Shown one piece after another: positions 45,842 through 54,954 of a stretch of DNA of 64,000 nucleotides. The DNA lies in contig NZ_JASJOM010000011.1 of NCBI RefSeq assembly GCF_030271255.1, forward strand, positions 1 through 64,000. The letters are read 5' to 3'. The notes under the pieces are model-generated. The model saw only the letters and a list, made by a program, of their open reading frames with translations. It was not told where the DNA came from and made no database searches. This stretch comes from Peribacillus folii (lineage in GTDB: Bacteria; Bacillota; Bacilli; Bacillales; DSM-1321). The first letter of the stretch is position 1. Every line of letters begins with the position of its first letter. A program made the translations under genes and the position numbers.

Positions 45842-46861
45842 TTATGGTATTTGCCCATTTCCTTCTTCAATATCCAGCATATCCAGCAGGAAGATGAAAA
45901 TCGGTATCCCGATGATCAAGCCCCATATCCCCAGGAAATGTTCGGAAAAAAGCAGGATGATGAACGTGAAGAACGTTGGGAGATTCGTCTTGGCCGACAT
46001 GAATTTCGGGTTCAAAATATAACTTTCAATCGCATGGATCACCACGATCATGATCAATACCGCAATTACTTTTGGCATGCCGCCGATGCTATAGGCAATC
46101 ATGCTAAGTGGAATGAGGGAAATGATGACCCCCGCAACCGGAACCAAGCCAAGGAAGAATATCATAATCCCCAGGCCAAGCAACTGCGGAAAACCAAGAA
46201 TCCATAAGAATGTCACTGACAGCACTGCATTCGTAATGGCTATCAGGAACTGTACCTCAATCACTTTTCCGAAAGAATTAATGAATTTAACGCCAAAGTG
46301 TCCCAAATTTATGAAAAACGATTTAAATTTGGCCCGCTTGAATTTAGAAGTGAAACGGATGATTTTATCTTTTTCCAATAAGAAAAATAAACTGAGCAAT
46401 ATGGAAATGAAAATTTGAAATGCCAGTTTGCCGAAATCGGATATATAAAGATAGAGTGTATTCATCTGTTTTTGGAGATCGAGCGGCGATTCCAGCTCGT
46501 TCATTGTATTAATGGCATATTGAATGACCCTATTATCTGGTGGATGTTGAAAGAAGAAAACGATCTGCGTGACTAATTCCGTGAATTGGAGCGTGATGAC
46601 CGGTAAATATTTATAAAGAACGATGGCTAAACATGATACGACGACTGCATATAAGAAACTTATGACCACTTTAGAGTTGATACGCATCACTTTATTCAGC
46701 CGAATCATGATAAATTGCTCCAGCCTCCCCATAAGGAAAGTGAAAACAAATGTGAATAACACGATATTAACCATACTTCCGATGCTTACTAAAAAGAGGA
46801 CCAACACAATTAATGTAATTAACCTAGAAAAACCTTCACTTTGTAAATACTCTTTTACCAC
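45842..46861 (-). CDS. AI-2E family transporter (YhhT/PerM-like membrane protein)
   Basis: 339-residue membrane protein with about eight hydrophobic segments in the AI-2E/PerM layout: a pair of N-terminal helices, a soluble stretch of about 100 residues and a C-terminal bundle with GLVPVAGVIISLIPLSM. Some relatives export autoinducer-2 and others are Na+/H+ antiporters, so the substrate is open. It is a monocistronic gene. No strong ribosome site precedes the ATG (GATAGGTAAG). Confidence 0.85.
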   Translation of the reverse strand: MVKEYLQSEGFSRLITLIVLVLFLVSIGSMVNIVLFTFVFTFLMGRLEQFIMIRLNKVMRINSKVVISFLYAVVVSCLAIVLYKYLPVITLQFTELVTQIVFFFQHPPDNRVIQYAINTMNELESPLDLQKQMNTLYLYISDFGKLAFQIFISILLSLFFLLEKDKIIRFTSKFKRAKFKSFFINLGHFGVKFINSFGKVIEVQFLIAITNAVLSVTFLWILGFPQLLGLGIMIFFLGLVPVAGVIISLIPLSMIAYSIGGMPKVIAVLIMIVVIHAIESYILNPKFMSAKTNLPTFFTFIILLFSEHFLGIWGLIIGIPIFIFLLDMLDIEEGNGQIP

Positions 46862-47009
46862 TTACCTATCTCCTAACTACCATTCTGCCGTGATAATTCC
46901 ATCTATCTTTTATTTTACACGGAATGAGGGGATTCTACTACAATTACCTTCCATTGACAACAAAATATTTTGAATGATCAGTTAGTCCTATGGTGCCGTC
47001 GCTGATTTC

Positions 47010-47038
47010 AAAAAAAAACACCTGCCGATTCGGCAGAT
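47010..47038 (-). terminator. Terminator of the excisionase-like gene
   Basis: On the minus strand CTGCCGA and TCGGCAG with almost no loop, followed by GTGTTTTTTTT. The inner bases must open to form the loop. Confidence 0.7.
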
Positions 47039-47039
47039 G

Positions 47040-47270
47040 CTAATCTTCATCCTTCACATCAATATCTTCCGGGATTGGTTCATTATAATAATCTGCCAAT
47101 TGCTTCTTATATTTCTCCATTTGTTCAAGATGTGTATTGAACTGCTCTTTGAAAATCAAATGCTGCTCACCGTCATGAACGGTGCGGATTTTTTGTTGAG
47201 CGACCAAGCTTTCGATATAAGATTCCGGCATCGATAAATATTCCGCAGTCTCTTTTACTGTCAAGTACAT
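47040..47270 (-). CDS. Excisionase-type helix-turn-helix DNA-binding protein
   Basis: 76-residue protein. An HTH_17 winged helix (residues 1-45, with LTVKETAEYLSMPESYIESLVAQQKI) is followed by a charged helix and an acidic tail ending DVKDED. No integrase or phage gene is near, so it is more likely a small host regulator than a true excisionase. The ATG follows AGGGGTGAAGG. The target is unknown. Confidence 0.78.
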   Translation of the reverse strand: MYLTVKETAEYLSMPESYIESLVAQQKIRTVHDGEQHLIFKEQFNTHLEQMEKYKKQLADYYNEPIPEDIDVKDED

Positions 47271-47450
47271 GCCTTCACCCCTTTTCCTCCTAACTATACT
47301 AGATTGGAGGCATGATTTGAAGGACTGATTAAGAGGGTCTCCATCTTCCCCATCACATTGATCATTCGCAGGAATATCTTACAATCCCTTCCAATACGAT
47401 GTATGATAATGATAATGCAATCTATTCATGAATTTTAGGGGAGTGGGCAA

Positions 47451-48368
47451 ATGGTCTTTTTTTATGTCATTCTTGCGGTAATTTTTGCTGTCTTTCTGGT
47501 CAATTTCGTAAAACGGCAAAGTGAGCCAGCCAAATTGGCACGTTATCAAAAAGAATTCCGGCAATTACATAGGGGAACTTTAGATGTAGAAGCATCCGAA
47601 ATTGTAGCCGTTGCCTTGCAGGATAAGCTAAACGTTGCATTGGATGTTGCTTATATGGAAAAGGTCAATGCTGAATACAGGCTGGAGCATCCCCGGGTTT
47701 CACAGGAAAAGGTCAACCAAGCATGGCGTGAATTGAAGCGCTATTTGATTATCGCCGCCGTTTTTGGAAAGGTTGAAATGTTTAATTCGGCCATCGATGA
47801 GCTTTGGCATATCATGCTGGGCTATAAGCAAGGGTATGATCAGTTTTGCCAAGCTTTCATCGGCACGGCCATTTTGCATCACCCCCACTTTCAGCCCGTC
47901 TTCAAGCCCGAGGAACGGACTCTTTTTGATTTTTACTATGTACAGTTATTTACGGTGGATTCCAGTTCAATCCGAATATGGGGCAAGTTTTTCAAGCATG
48001 GTAAAGGACATACATATCTTCGCGATTTTGAAACGATGGAGCTTGAACAGCTAAAAGCGAAATATATGCGAAAACCAACAAGTAAGCACGCGGAAATGAC
48101 CTTTGAACATTTCGCCTCCCAATTTAAAATCAATCGCCCCCTGACAGAAATGAATGGCCGGAAAATCTACAATGAGTCCGATTATGCGGCCCCTGCCTAT
48201 TTCACGTATGTTAGCACCGATGATTTTGATCACGATTTTAAAGACATTTTTGGGAATTATGATGCTTCTGCCGGTCACTTAGGCCACAGCTGGGACCAAG
48301 GCAGCAGCCATGACAGCCATTCCGATTCATCCTCCAGCTGCTCTTCATGCAGCTCCTGCTCATCTTAA
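47451..48368 (+). CDS. Membrane-anchored protein with glycine-rich-domain-like core and Ser/Cys/His tail
   Basis: 305-residue protein. The N-terminal membrane helix (3-20) is followed by a soluble domain whose IDELWHIML (115-123) and ILHHPHF (141-147) resemble the DxxWH...HH signature of DUF1399/glycine-rich domain proteins. Similar bacterial proteins are uncharacterised. The last 50 residues include HSWDQGSSHDSHSDSSSS and three CSS units, a likely disordered, possibly metal-binding tail. The ATG follows GGGGAGTGGG. The function is unknown, and the family assignment is from motif memory. Confidence 0.65.
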   Translation: MVFFYVILAVIFAVFLVNFVKRQSEPAKLARYQKEFRQLHRGTLDVEASEIVAVALQDKLNVALDVAYMEKVNAEYRLEHPRVSQEKVNQAWRELKRYLIIAAVFGKVEMFNSAIDELWHIMLGYKQGYDQFCQAFIGTAILHHPHFQPVFKPEERTLFDFYYVQLFTVDSSSIRIWGKFFKHGKGHTYLRDFETMELEQLKAKYMRKPTSKHAEMTFEHFASQFKINRPLTEMNGRKIYNESDYAAPAYFTYVSTDDFDHDFKDIFGNYDASAGHLGHSWDQGSSHDSHSDSSSSCSSCSSCSS

Positions 48369-48426
48369 GCTCAAAAAGGTTTATCTGAGTAGTAGATTAA
48401 TTACTTTAAAGGAGGTACTACTTCAT

Positions 48427-48540
48427 ATGATTAAAGAAGAGATACGGAAATTCAGACCAGTTTTTGTATATGCTAACTTGGAAAATAAGAAAAAATTAGT
48501 ACATGGCTTAACTGAAGACAGAGACAAATTAAATAATTAA
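48427..48540 (+). CDS. Small hypothetical protein or gene remnant
   Basis: 37-residue frame, starting MIKEEIRKFRPVF, with an excellent ribosome site AAAGGAGGT 11 nt upstream. I do not recognise it. A second short frame starts 1 nt after its stop. The lack of length and the repeat debris downstream suggest a decayed locus, but a genuine small protein is possible. Confidence 0.4.
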   Translation: MIKEEIRKFRPVFVYANLENKKKLVHGLTEDRDKLNN

Positions 48541-48541
48541 T

Positions 48542-48661
48542 GTGTTGCAAACAAATATAGATCAGTGGAGTTTGGAAATTTATGATTGGCAAGAGGAAAT
48601 AAACAAAATCGAAGAAGTAAGAAGCGGGTCTAATCACTCTCTGTTTGTAGATGATGAATGA
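48542..48661 (+). CDS. Short hypothetical frame following the previous one
   Basis: 39-residue acidic frame beginning with GTG-TTG (MLQTNIDQWSLEIYDWQ). It has no ribosome site of its own and could only be translated by coupling. It may be the out-of-frame continuation of the preceding small frame in a broken gene. Not recognised. Confidence 0.25.
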   Translation: MLQTNIDQWSLEIYDWQEEINKIEEVRSGSNHSLFVDDE

Positions 48662-48965
48662 GGTATGCGCGACTTCTTTTAGGAATACGTATCAAAGGGT
48701 TGCCCGCCTCTGGATATGGCAGCACCTGCAGTTCAATGAAACGGGCAAAATATAAACCTCAACTATGGGCAATGGGATGTCTAACTTCATTTCACGGTAA
48801 GTGGAATGAAACGGAAGGTGGGAAACTCCTGCGGGAAATGCGTGTCTACGTGAGACACCGCAGGCTGAAAGCCAAGGAGGCCCACGGACCGCCCGCGGAA
48901 AGGGAGCACCTGCAATACAATGAAACGGGCATGGTACAAAACATCCAAAAATATTTGGCAAAATA
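48662..48965. repeat. Degenerate copies of a Bacillus intergenic repeat
   Basis: No gene here. Positions 48793-48931 carry the pattern of a GC-richer interspersed repeat seen in Bacillaceae genomes: GGAAACTCCTGCGGGAAATG, then GAGACACCGCAGG, GAGGCCCACGGACCGCCCGC and GGAAAGGGAGCACCTGC. CCTGCGG and CCGCAGG make it foldable. Its 3' end (48905-48931) is repeated at 48721-48747 with 3 mismatches in 27 bases, so a second, truncated copy lies upstream. Confidence 0.65.
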
Positions 48966-48997
48966 AAAAGGCTTGGAATACCCAAGTCTTTTTATTT
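48966..48997 (-). terminator. Terminator of the 1311-residue membrane protein gene
   Basis: On the minus strand GACTTGG, loop, CCAAGCC and TTTTTATTTT, 16 nt beyond the stop codon. Confidence 0.75.
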
Positions 48998-49012
48998 TGC
49001 CACTTTTCTTCA

Positions 49013-52000
49013 TTAATTCCAGCGGTTGAACCAATTCTTGATTCTTTGTTTATTTTTTTCAAGCACTTCCTTCGATGTCCTGTTGTCTTTTTGCTTTTTC
49101 CATTCGAAGAAGGAGGCTATTCCGATAAGGAGGACTCCGCCAATGATCAAATACAGCCACCATGGCATCTCGCCCCACATTGAAGTGGTATTGCTATAAA
49201 TATTGAATAAAATCGTGACGGTCCCCGCAACGAAATACGATTTATATTTCATCATGAAGCCAATCAGCATCGCTGCCAATGACACCGTTCCGATAATGAG
49301 CGCATCATTTAAGGTGTTGCTCGCCATCGCATCCAGAATCAAGTCTAAAAATAAGAGAAAGACAATTGCACTCTCGATATATTGTGCAGTTTTGCCTTTA
49401 ACGAAAATTTTCCTCAGCAGGATGGTACTGACGATGAAGAGCGGCAAAATGGCTGCCTCTTCTTCAAGGACGGCAGGTATCGTGAATTGGTTGATGATGA
49501 CCCAATACGGAAATAGGCTGGACAATATCGCTGCAGCCAAAAGAATTTTCCTTTCCATGATTCCTGTCGTCTTGCTTCTTATCATGGTGAAATAGAGCGG
49601 AATTAGAATGGCTGCAATGATTTCCAAAATGAACTGTTCCCGTTCTGCGGTCAAAACATCTACATTCATGGCAAGGAGGAACAGCAGACCATAGATTCGA
49701 TAGAAGTCCAATTGAAATCCTGCTTCATCCTTATTCAGTAAGCTCTTGAAATTCTTGCGGCTTAGTAACATCATGAAGGCCGTACAAGCAAAAAGCACTG
49801 TTAGATCAACAAAAGGCTGTAAAGAATCCGCATACCGGATGAGGCACCAATATGGATACAAACCAAGAATGCCAGTCAGCCAAAAATGGAGGTTTTTTTC
49901 GTTTTTATCCTTTGTGAACCGTCCCATCAGGATGACATAGCCTGGCAGAAGTAGGGAAACAAAAATCCCCACTTCCTCAAACCCCTGCACTCTCCTATAA
50001 ACTTCAAGATTCATGGCACATAGATATAACAAGCCATATATCCGATAATAATCAATCCAGCCACTCTCTCCCTCTTGTTTGGCCAAGCCTTTGAAATGGC
50101 GGATACTGGCGAGCACCTTCACTGCCGTACAAATCAGCAGGAAGATAAGAGCCATGACAAGGGGCAATGTGTGTACGTACATATTATAGAATATGAATGA
50201 GAGGCTTAGAGGAATCACAATATAATTGCGCCAATCCCCTTTCATGAGCAGATACCAGCCAAGCAAGAACTGTAAAGTCAGCATACCAACCCAGACATCC
50301 TCCCAACCAGGAGGAAAATTACGAATGGCCGTTTCCAATGTGGATATGCTCATTGTTACAAGAACGAACGGAATAAGATAATACCCGATGATTTTTTTCC
50401 AGCCTTCACTAGCTGCAGCCCATAGGATCGTTATCATCGCAACGGTTATCATCATTGATATAGAGGCGATGAACTCCATTTGCTCCACGTTCTTCAAACA
50501 TAAATGAACCTGCAGGAAAAGCACGGTAAAGCCTAGATACGTATATACGTATTTTTCTAACTTGCCTTGTGAGCGCATAGCACTCAAAAGATAGATCAAT
50601 AGCTGGGAAACAAAGAGCACAGGCGTGCTTTTTGTTTGGATGATGAGAAAATAACCAATCGGAATCGCAATTAAATTGACTAGATGGCTGGCGTATACGA
50701 AGTACAGTCTCCCTTTTTTTGAGTACCTCCCTACCCCCTCCCCTATCAGGAAAAAGATAAATGGAGCGAACAGTACGAATGCAACCTTCATGGACATCGC
50801 ATGAAAATCGAATACATCGTAAAGTGATGCATATAAGCTGGCACTTGCAAGCACGACCGGCACCCAGAATATATGTTGCCGATGGATATGGACTGACCAG
50901 CTGTTTATTGCTACAGCCATGGCAATCACCCCGCTTACTTCCAATGGCTGCAGCGTATCAAACGGTATCCAGAGAAAGGCAAGGAAGGAAAGGAACTGGC
51001 CGCCATAGCAAAAAACAAGGAAGAATTCACGCATTCTCTTTTTGAACGAGTAGGCGCAAGCGATGCAAATAAGTGAAATGGCCATTAAGTAAAGACTGAC
51101 CGGGATATTAGACCGGCCCCAAGCCCCGCTCTCCTGCAAGTACGGATAGAAAGAAACGAAAGCCAGGATAAGGGTGCTGGGAAATCCGTAAATGGCGTAC
51201 TCCTTCATATGCTTGGCATCATCTTTTAGAAATGTGATGAAAAAAAGTCCAGATATCATGCCTAGGACCAGAGTGACGGCAAGCCAATCCATCTCACTGA
51301 ATTTACTTATAAGTACCGCCGCCATGATCATGGAGGTGATGCGTACGATGCTCCTTTTGAACAGACTGTATCTTGGATGATGATTATATAAATAAACGCC
51401 GAGATATAGAATGACCTGAAGGGCAAAAATCAGATTTAAAATGGTAGAAAAAGAGATAGGTAAGGCAAAGAAAAGATAGACGCAAGCAAAATTGAATGCC
51501 ACGACAGCAGGGTAGGTGAAGCGTGAATCCCTTGATTGAAGCGAAATATACGCTAGCTGAACGGATACGATGAGGAGCGCGATGAATAGCTGCGCATAAT
51601 TTTCCTCGTATGCCATCGCGTTTATATACAAGAAAACCAGTGCACTTTCAATCAGGCTGGTGAATTGAAACGTCCTCGATAGCTTTGTCCGCTCCCCTTT
51701 AACCATATATTTCGCCAAAGCGGTAAAAACGACTGGAACAAGTGCCAAAGCAATGACCATGTACTCACTTAAAAAAGAATTATGGATAAAATGGATATAT
51801 CCGTAAGTGAAGAGCGCACTGAATGCCATTTCATGATATTTCTTTTGGAATTGGACGGCAAAAATGAAAAACGTTACAGAAAAGACAATCAACGTTAACG
51901 AATATGTAAGGCTGCTTGCAAATAACGTCAAAATCACGAATGCTTCCACAATGATCTTAAACTGAATGAATTGAAAAATATATGGTTTGAATAACTTTAA

Positions 52001-52948
52001 ATATGGTTCATCATTTAATCTTCGGACATTCAATAATAGGATTACATTAATAATGCCAACCGCCAAAAACATCCATTCAAGGGTGGGCGTCACAAAAGCT
52101 ATACCGAAGTAGCAGGTAAGGCCAAAGGTAAATATGGAAATGAAAGTGAATATTTTCGACTTAAAGTAATCCGCAATCTTGACATATATCGCTAAACAGA
52201 GTAATCCGCCAAGAAACCCCAGCAATGCCGGTCCCCCGCCATGAAGTGAAAGGTACTCTCCAAAAACTTGATAATATGAAGCAGATAAAATGGTAATCGG
52301 AATGAATAGACTCGCCAGCGTCAGGAAAGCGAACGCTGTCTGTTTAATTTTCAGCTTCGAAGCAATGAAAGCCATTCCCGCAAAAATGACGGATACCATT
52401 CCAATGAAGACAACTTTCAAGAGCGCGTTTAAATCTCCCCATGACGAAGTGGCCAATATCATCCCTCCGAAAAGAAGCAATACCACCCCAGTGAGCAGGA
52501 CGACCGAAATATTCCGCTCCCTGATTTGTTCGGGTGTTTTCTTCTGTTTTTCAGGCTGCACCGGTTTAACAAGCTTGTCTTCCGGCTTCATCTCTGGCGC
52601 ATTCACCCGTGTCAGACTATCTTCGGGAGCGGAACCCATTTGCACTGCCTCAAGCTTCCCAATGGCTTCATGTAATTCCCAAGCCCCATCTTCCATCAGA
52701 CTTTCTTGAACCTCCTCGACCGGCTCTGCTTCCAACAGCTTTTCTGGACCGACCTGCGATTGCTCACGCTCCTGCTTTAAGCGTTTTTGGTTTTGAAGGG
52801 CCAGCTGATAATGCCTATCGTATGCCCTGCCGATCCGAATATATTCCGATTTAGGAATGAGCCGCCTTTCCCATAAAGCATCAAGCTCTTCTTGGAAAAT
52901 GCGCTTTCTTTTTTCCAATGTCAGTTCTTCGCTAGAAGAATCATTCAT
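49013..52948 (-). CDS. Giant polytopic membrane protein (DUF2157/SCO7613-like)
   Basis: 1311-residue protein. About 140 N-terminal residues are soluble and highly charged (LEKRKRIFQEELDALWERR, then an acidic Pro-rich linker). The remainder is an almost continuous series of thirty or more hydrophobic helices. Residues near 966 and 1081 repeat the pattern D(Y/F)YRIYGLL(Y/F)L(C/L)AMN(L/V), 115 apart, each followed by (Y/F)PYW about 65 residues on, so the C-terminal part arose by internal duplication. It resembles large proteins annotated with a SCO7613 C-terminal domain; no function is known to me. The ATG follows AAGGAGGGGG. Monocistronic. Confidence 0.8.
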   Translation of the reverse strand: MNDSSSEELTLEKRKRIFQEELDALWERRLIPKSEYIRIGRAYDRHYQLALQNQKRLKQEREQSQVGPEKLLEAEPVEEVQESLMEDGAWELHEAIGKLEAVQMGSAPEDSLTRVNAPEMKPEDKLVKPVQPEKQKKTPEQIRERNISVVLLTGVVLLLFGGMILATSSWGDLNALLKVVFIGMVSVIFAGMAFIASKLKIKQTAFAFLTLASLFIPITILSASYYQVFGEYLSLHGGGPALLGFLGGLLCLAIYVKIADYFKSKIFTFISIFTFGLTCYFGIAFVTPTLEWMFLAVGIINVILLLNVRRLNDEPYLKLFKPYIFQFIQFKIIVEAFVILTLFASSLTYSLTLIVFSVTFFIFAVQFQKKYHEMAFSALFTYGYIHFIHNSFLSEYMVIALALVPVVFTALAKYMVKGERTKLSRTFQFTSLIESALVFLYINAMAYEENYAQLFIALLIVSVQLAYISLQSRDSRFTYPAVVAFNFACVYLFFALPISFSTILNLIFALQVILYLGVYLYNHHPRYSLFKRSIVRITSMIMAAVLISKFSEMDWLAVTLVLGMISGLFFITFLKDDAKHMKEYAIYGFPSTLILAFVSFYPYLQESGAWGRSNIPVSLYLMAISLICIACAYSFKKRMREFFLVFCYGGQFLSFLAFLWIPFDTLQPLEVSGVIAMAVAINSWSVHIHRQHIFWVPVVLASASLYASLYDVFDFHAMSMKVAFVLFAPFIFFLIGEGVGRYSKKGRLYFVYASHLVNLIAIPIGYFLIIQTKSTPVLFVSQLLIYLLSAMRSQGKLEKYVYTYLGFTVLFLQVHLCLKNVEQMEFIASISMMITVAMITILWAAASEGWKKIIGYYLIPFVLVTMSISTLETAIRNFPPGWEDVWVGMLTLQFLLGWYLLMKGDWRNYIVIPLSLSFIFYNMYVHTLPLVMALIFLLICTAVKVLASIRHFKGLAKQEGESGWIDYYRIYGLLYLCAMNLEVYRRVQGFEEVGIFVSLLLPGYVILMGRFTKDKNEKNLHFWLTGILGLYPYWCLIRYADSLQPFVDLTVLFACTAFMMLLSRKNFKSLLNKDEAGFQLDFYRIYGLLFLLAMNVDVLTAEREQFILEIIAAILIPLYFTMIRSKTTGIMERKILLAAAILSSLFPYWVIINQFTIPAVLEEEAAILPLFIVSTILLRKIFVKGKTAQYIESAIVFLLFLDLILDAMASNTLNDALIIGTVSLAAMLIGFMMKYKSYFVAGTVTILFNIYSNTTSMWGEMPWWLYLIIGGVLLIGIASFFEWKKQKDNRTSKEVLEKNKQRIKNWFNRWN

Positions 52949-53070
52949 GCCAGGATTCCCCCTCCTTCATTAAGATCTTTAATCATCCTATGTATATGCT
53001 CCTTACGATAATAACAAAGTTTTTCCATTTTTTAAATATTCAGGGTGATCCCTGTTGAAACGAAAGGATT

Positions 53071-53101
53071 CAAAAAAGGATGACTTCACTCGAAGTCATC
53101 C
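53071..53101 (-). terminator. Terminator of the MFS gene
   Basis: On the minus strand GGATGACTTC, loop GAGT, GAAGTCATCC and TTTTTTG. It lies about 65 nt beyond the MFS stop. Confidence 0.88.
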
Positions 53102-53167
53102 AGACTATAAAACCTGTAATGTTGGAACCACCTACATTTGTCGCTTCCTTTCACCGTAATATCGCAC

Positions 53168-54361
53168 CTAGGAATCCAGCTTATTCCCGCTTCTGATAAT
53201 CAATAAATAAACGATTATTGAAATGAAGATTGAAAATGCTGCTGTAATATAGATACTCCTATAGCCGAAAAGATAGCCTATTTGCCCGAATAGGATGGCA
53301 CCCATGCCCACTCCAAGGTCAAAAAACGAAAAGTACGTGGCATTTGCCATCGCCTTCCGGTTGGGTGGCGTTTTTTCAATCGACCATGCCTGCAGCGCCG
53401 GCTGAACGGAACCAAACCCCAATCCATAAAGCACTGCCGCCAAGTAAAGGACCGCTTCACCCGGCATCCATGCCAGCAGCAGCATCCCAGCCATAATGAG
53501 CACTGTCGAAGGTAAAAAAATGGCTCGATGACCCCTTCTGTCATACAAACGGCCTGAGAACAATCTTGTGACCATGAGGGCCATTGCATACACCAAAAAA
53601 TACCACTGGATTCCATCAACACCTTTTTCCGCGGTATAAAGTGGAAGGAAGGTTGCTATTCCGCCAAAAGTGACGGATATGAAGAAAATGAGCAAGGACG
53701 GCTGGATGGCACTTTTTTCATAAACATCGAACCTTTTGACCACAGCTGCCGTCAATGGATCTTTTTCCACTTTTTGATAGCTAATAAGTGACGCTGTGAT
53801 GATGGCAAGTAAACCGAGCAACGAACAAATCAGGAACAATTCCTGAAATGGCAAAACCGTAGCGAGGAAAAGCCCCAAGGATGGACCGAAGGCCAATGCC
53901 AAATTTCCCGATAAACCGTAATAGCCCATCGCTTCACCCCGTCGTTTTGCAGGGATTATATCGGAAGCGATCGTCCCTGATGCCGTTGAGGAAAATCCCC
54001 ACCCTATCCCCTGTGCAATTCGCATCATGAATAATAAGCCTATGGTCCCCATGAAGCCGAAGGAGCCGACCGACAATGCAAAAATGGCTAAGCCCACAAG
54101 AAAAACGGCGCGACGCCCCTTCGTCTCCAATAGCCTTCCAGCGATAGGCCGAACAAGCAGGGCGGAAAAAGTGAAAATGCCAAGCACAGCCCCCACAAGG
54201 CGATCGTCCCCGCCAAGCTGCTCAACAAACAGCGGCAGTGTGGGCATCGTCATCTGAAACCCCATGAAAATGCAGAGGTTCGCCAAACAGATCATGATAA
54301 AGTTCCGTGTCCAGATCTTGTCGGCACCCCTGCCTCGTTCATCGACTAAAGTTTCCTTCAT
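53168..54361 (-). CDS. MFS transporter (DHA1-like, 12 TM)
   Basis: 397-residue major facilitator with 12 predicted helices. Motif A is GRLLETKGRRAVF (near 75-87), and a second similar loop GRLYDRRGHRAIF follows near 268. QGIGWGFSSTASGTIASD on helix 5 is the antiporter-like motif C region, suggesting efflux. The substrate is unknown. The ATG follows AAGGTGAAGG. Monocistronic, with its own hairpin downstream. Confidence 0.9.
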   Translation of the reverse strand: MKETLVDERGRGADKIWTRNFIMICLANLCIFMGFQMTMPTLPLFVEQLGGDDRLVGAVLGIFTFSALLVRPIAGRLLETKGRRAVFLVGLAIFALSVGSFGFMGTIGLLFMMRIAQGIGWGFSSTASGTIASDIIPAKRRGEAMGYYGLSGNLALAFGPSLGLFLATVLPFQELFLICSLLGLLAIITASLISYQKVEKDPLTAAVVKRFDVYEKSAIQPSLLIFFISVTFGGIATFLPLYTAEKGVDGIQWYFLVYAMALMVTRLFSGRLYDRRGHRAIFLPSTVLIMAGMLLLAWMPGEAVLYLAAVLYGLGFGSVQPALQAWSIEKTPPNRKAMANATYFSFFDLGVGMGAILFGQIGYLFGYRSIYITAAFSIFISIIVYLLIIRSGNKLDS

Positions 54362-54569
54362 TCCTTCACCTTCTAATTAAAATTGTCATTGCCAGTTTAC
54401 TAAAAATGGATGCAATTAGCCAACGATTTATTTCGTGTACCTAAATATATATAAAGAACTGCCCGATATGTCAATCGGCTTTGATTTCCCCTCCCAAACC
54501 ACGACTGATTTGCCATTGCCTTAAACTATTTTATAATGAAAGAAAAAATATTTTTAAAGGAGAAGGCAT

Positions 54570-54743
54570 ATGAAGCTCCTATTGAACATGATTCTAGGTT
54601 TAGGCATAAGTGCAGGCTTATTCCTTCTCTTACTATTTGGCTTAGAGGGGGATCTAGGGCCGTTCATCATGATAGCTCTATTGATTGGAGGTATCTTGGG
54701 AATGCAGGTCACGATCTATCATATTATGAAAAAATTGAAGTAG
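54570..54743 (+). CDS. Small two-helix membrane protein
   Basis: 57-residue protein with two hydrophobic helices (4-24 and 31-49) joined by EGDLG, and a basic C-terminus. The ATG follows AAAGGAGAAGG at good spacing, and a possible -10, TATAAT, lies about 40 bp upstream. It is not a recognised family. It lies upstream of the BASS transporter on the same strand, with about 210 nt between them. Confidence 0.72.
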   Translation: MKLLLNMILGLGISAGLFLLLLFGLEGDLGPFIMIALLIGGILGMQVTIYHIMKKLK

Positions 54744-54954
54744 GTTCAGCAATGGCCACCAATACCCTCCTCTAGTAACTCCGACCCTTTATGATAGAAT
54801 GAAAAGCGGAAAAAAGAACGCATCTCTATTATTATCGTAATTTTTTGAACTGCAGAAGAGAATGGAAGGCCCCGGCTGCCGTCCTTAACTGGGCGCAACA
54901 TGATCGCGAAGCAGCCTGCCATTTTCATACGTATAGCGACAGGAGTGAAATCAA

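Noticed and set aside
47040-47270. Excisionase gene of a mobile element
   Set aside because: No integrase, attachment repeat or phage gene is nearby; the HTH_17 fold also occurs in ordinary regulators.
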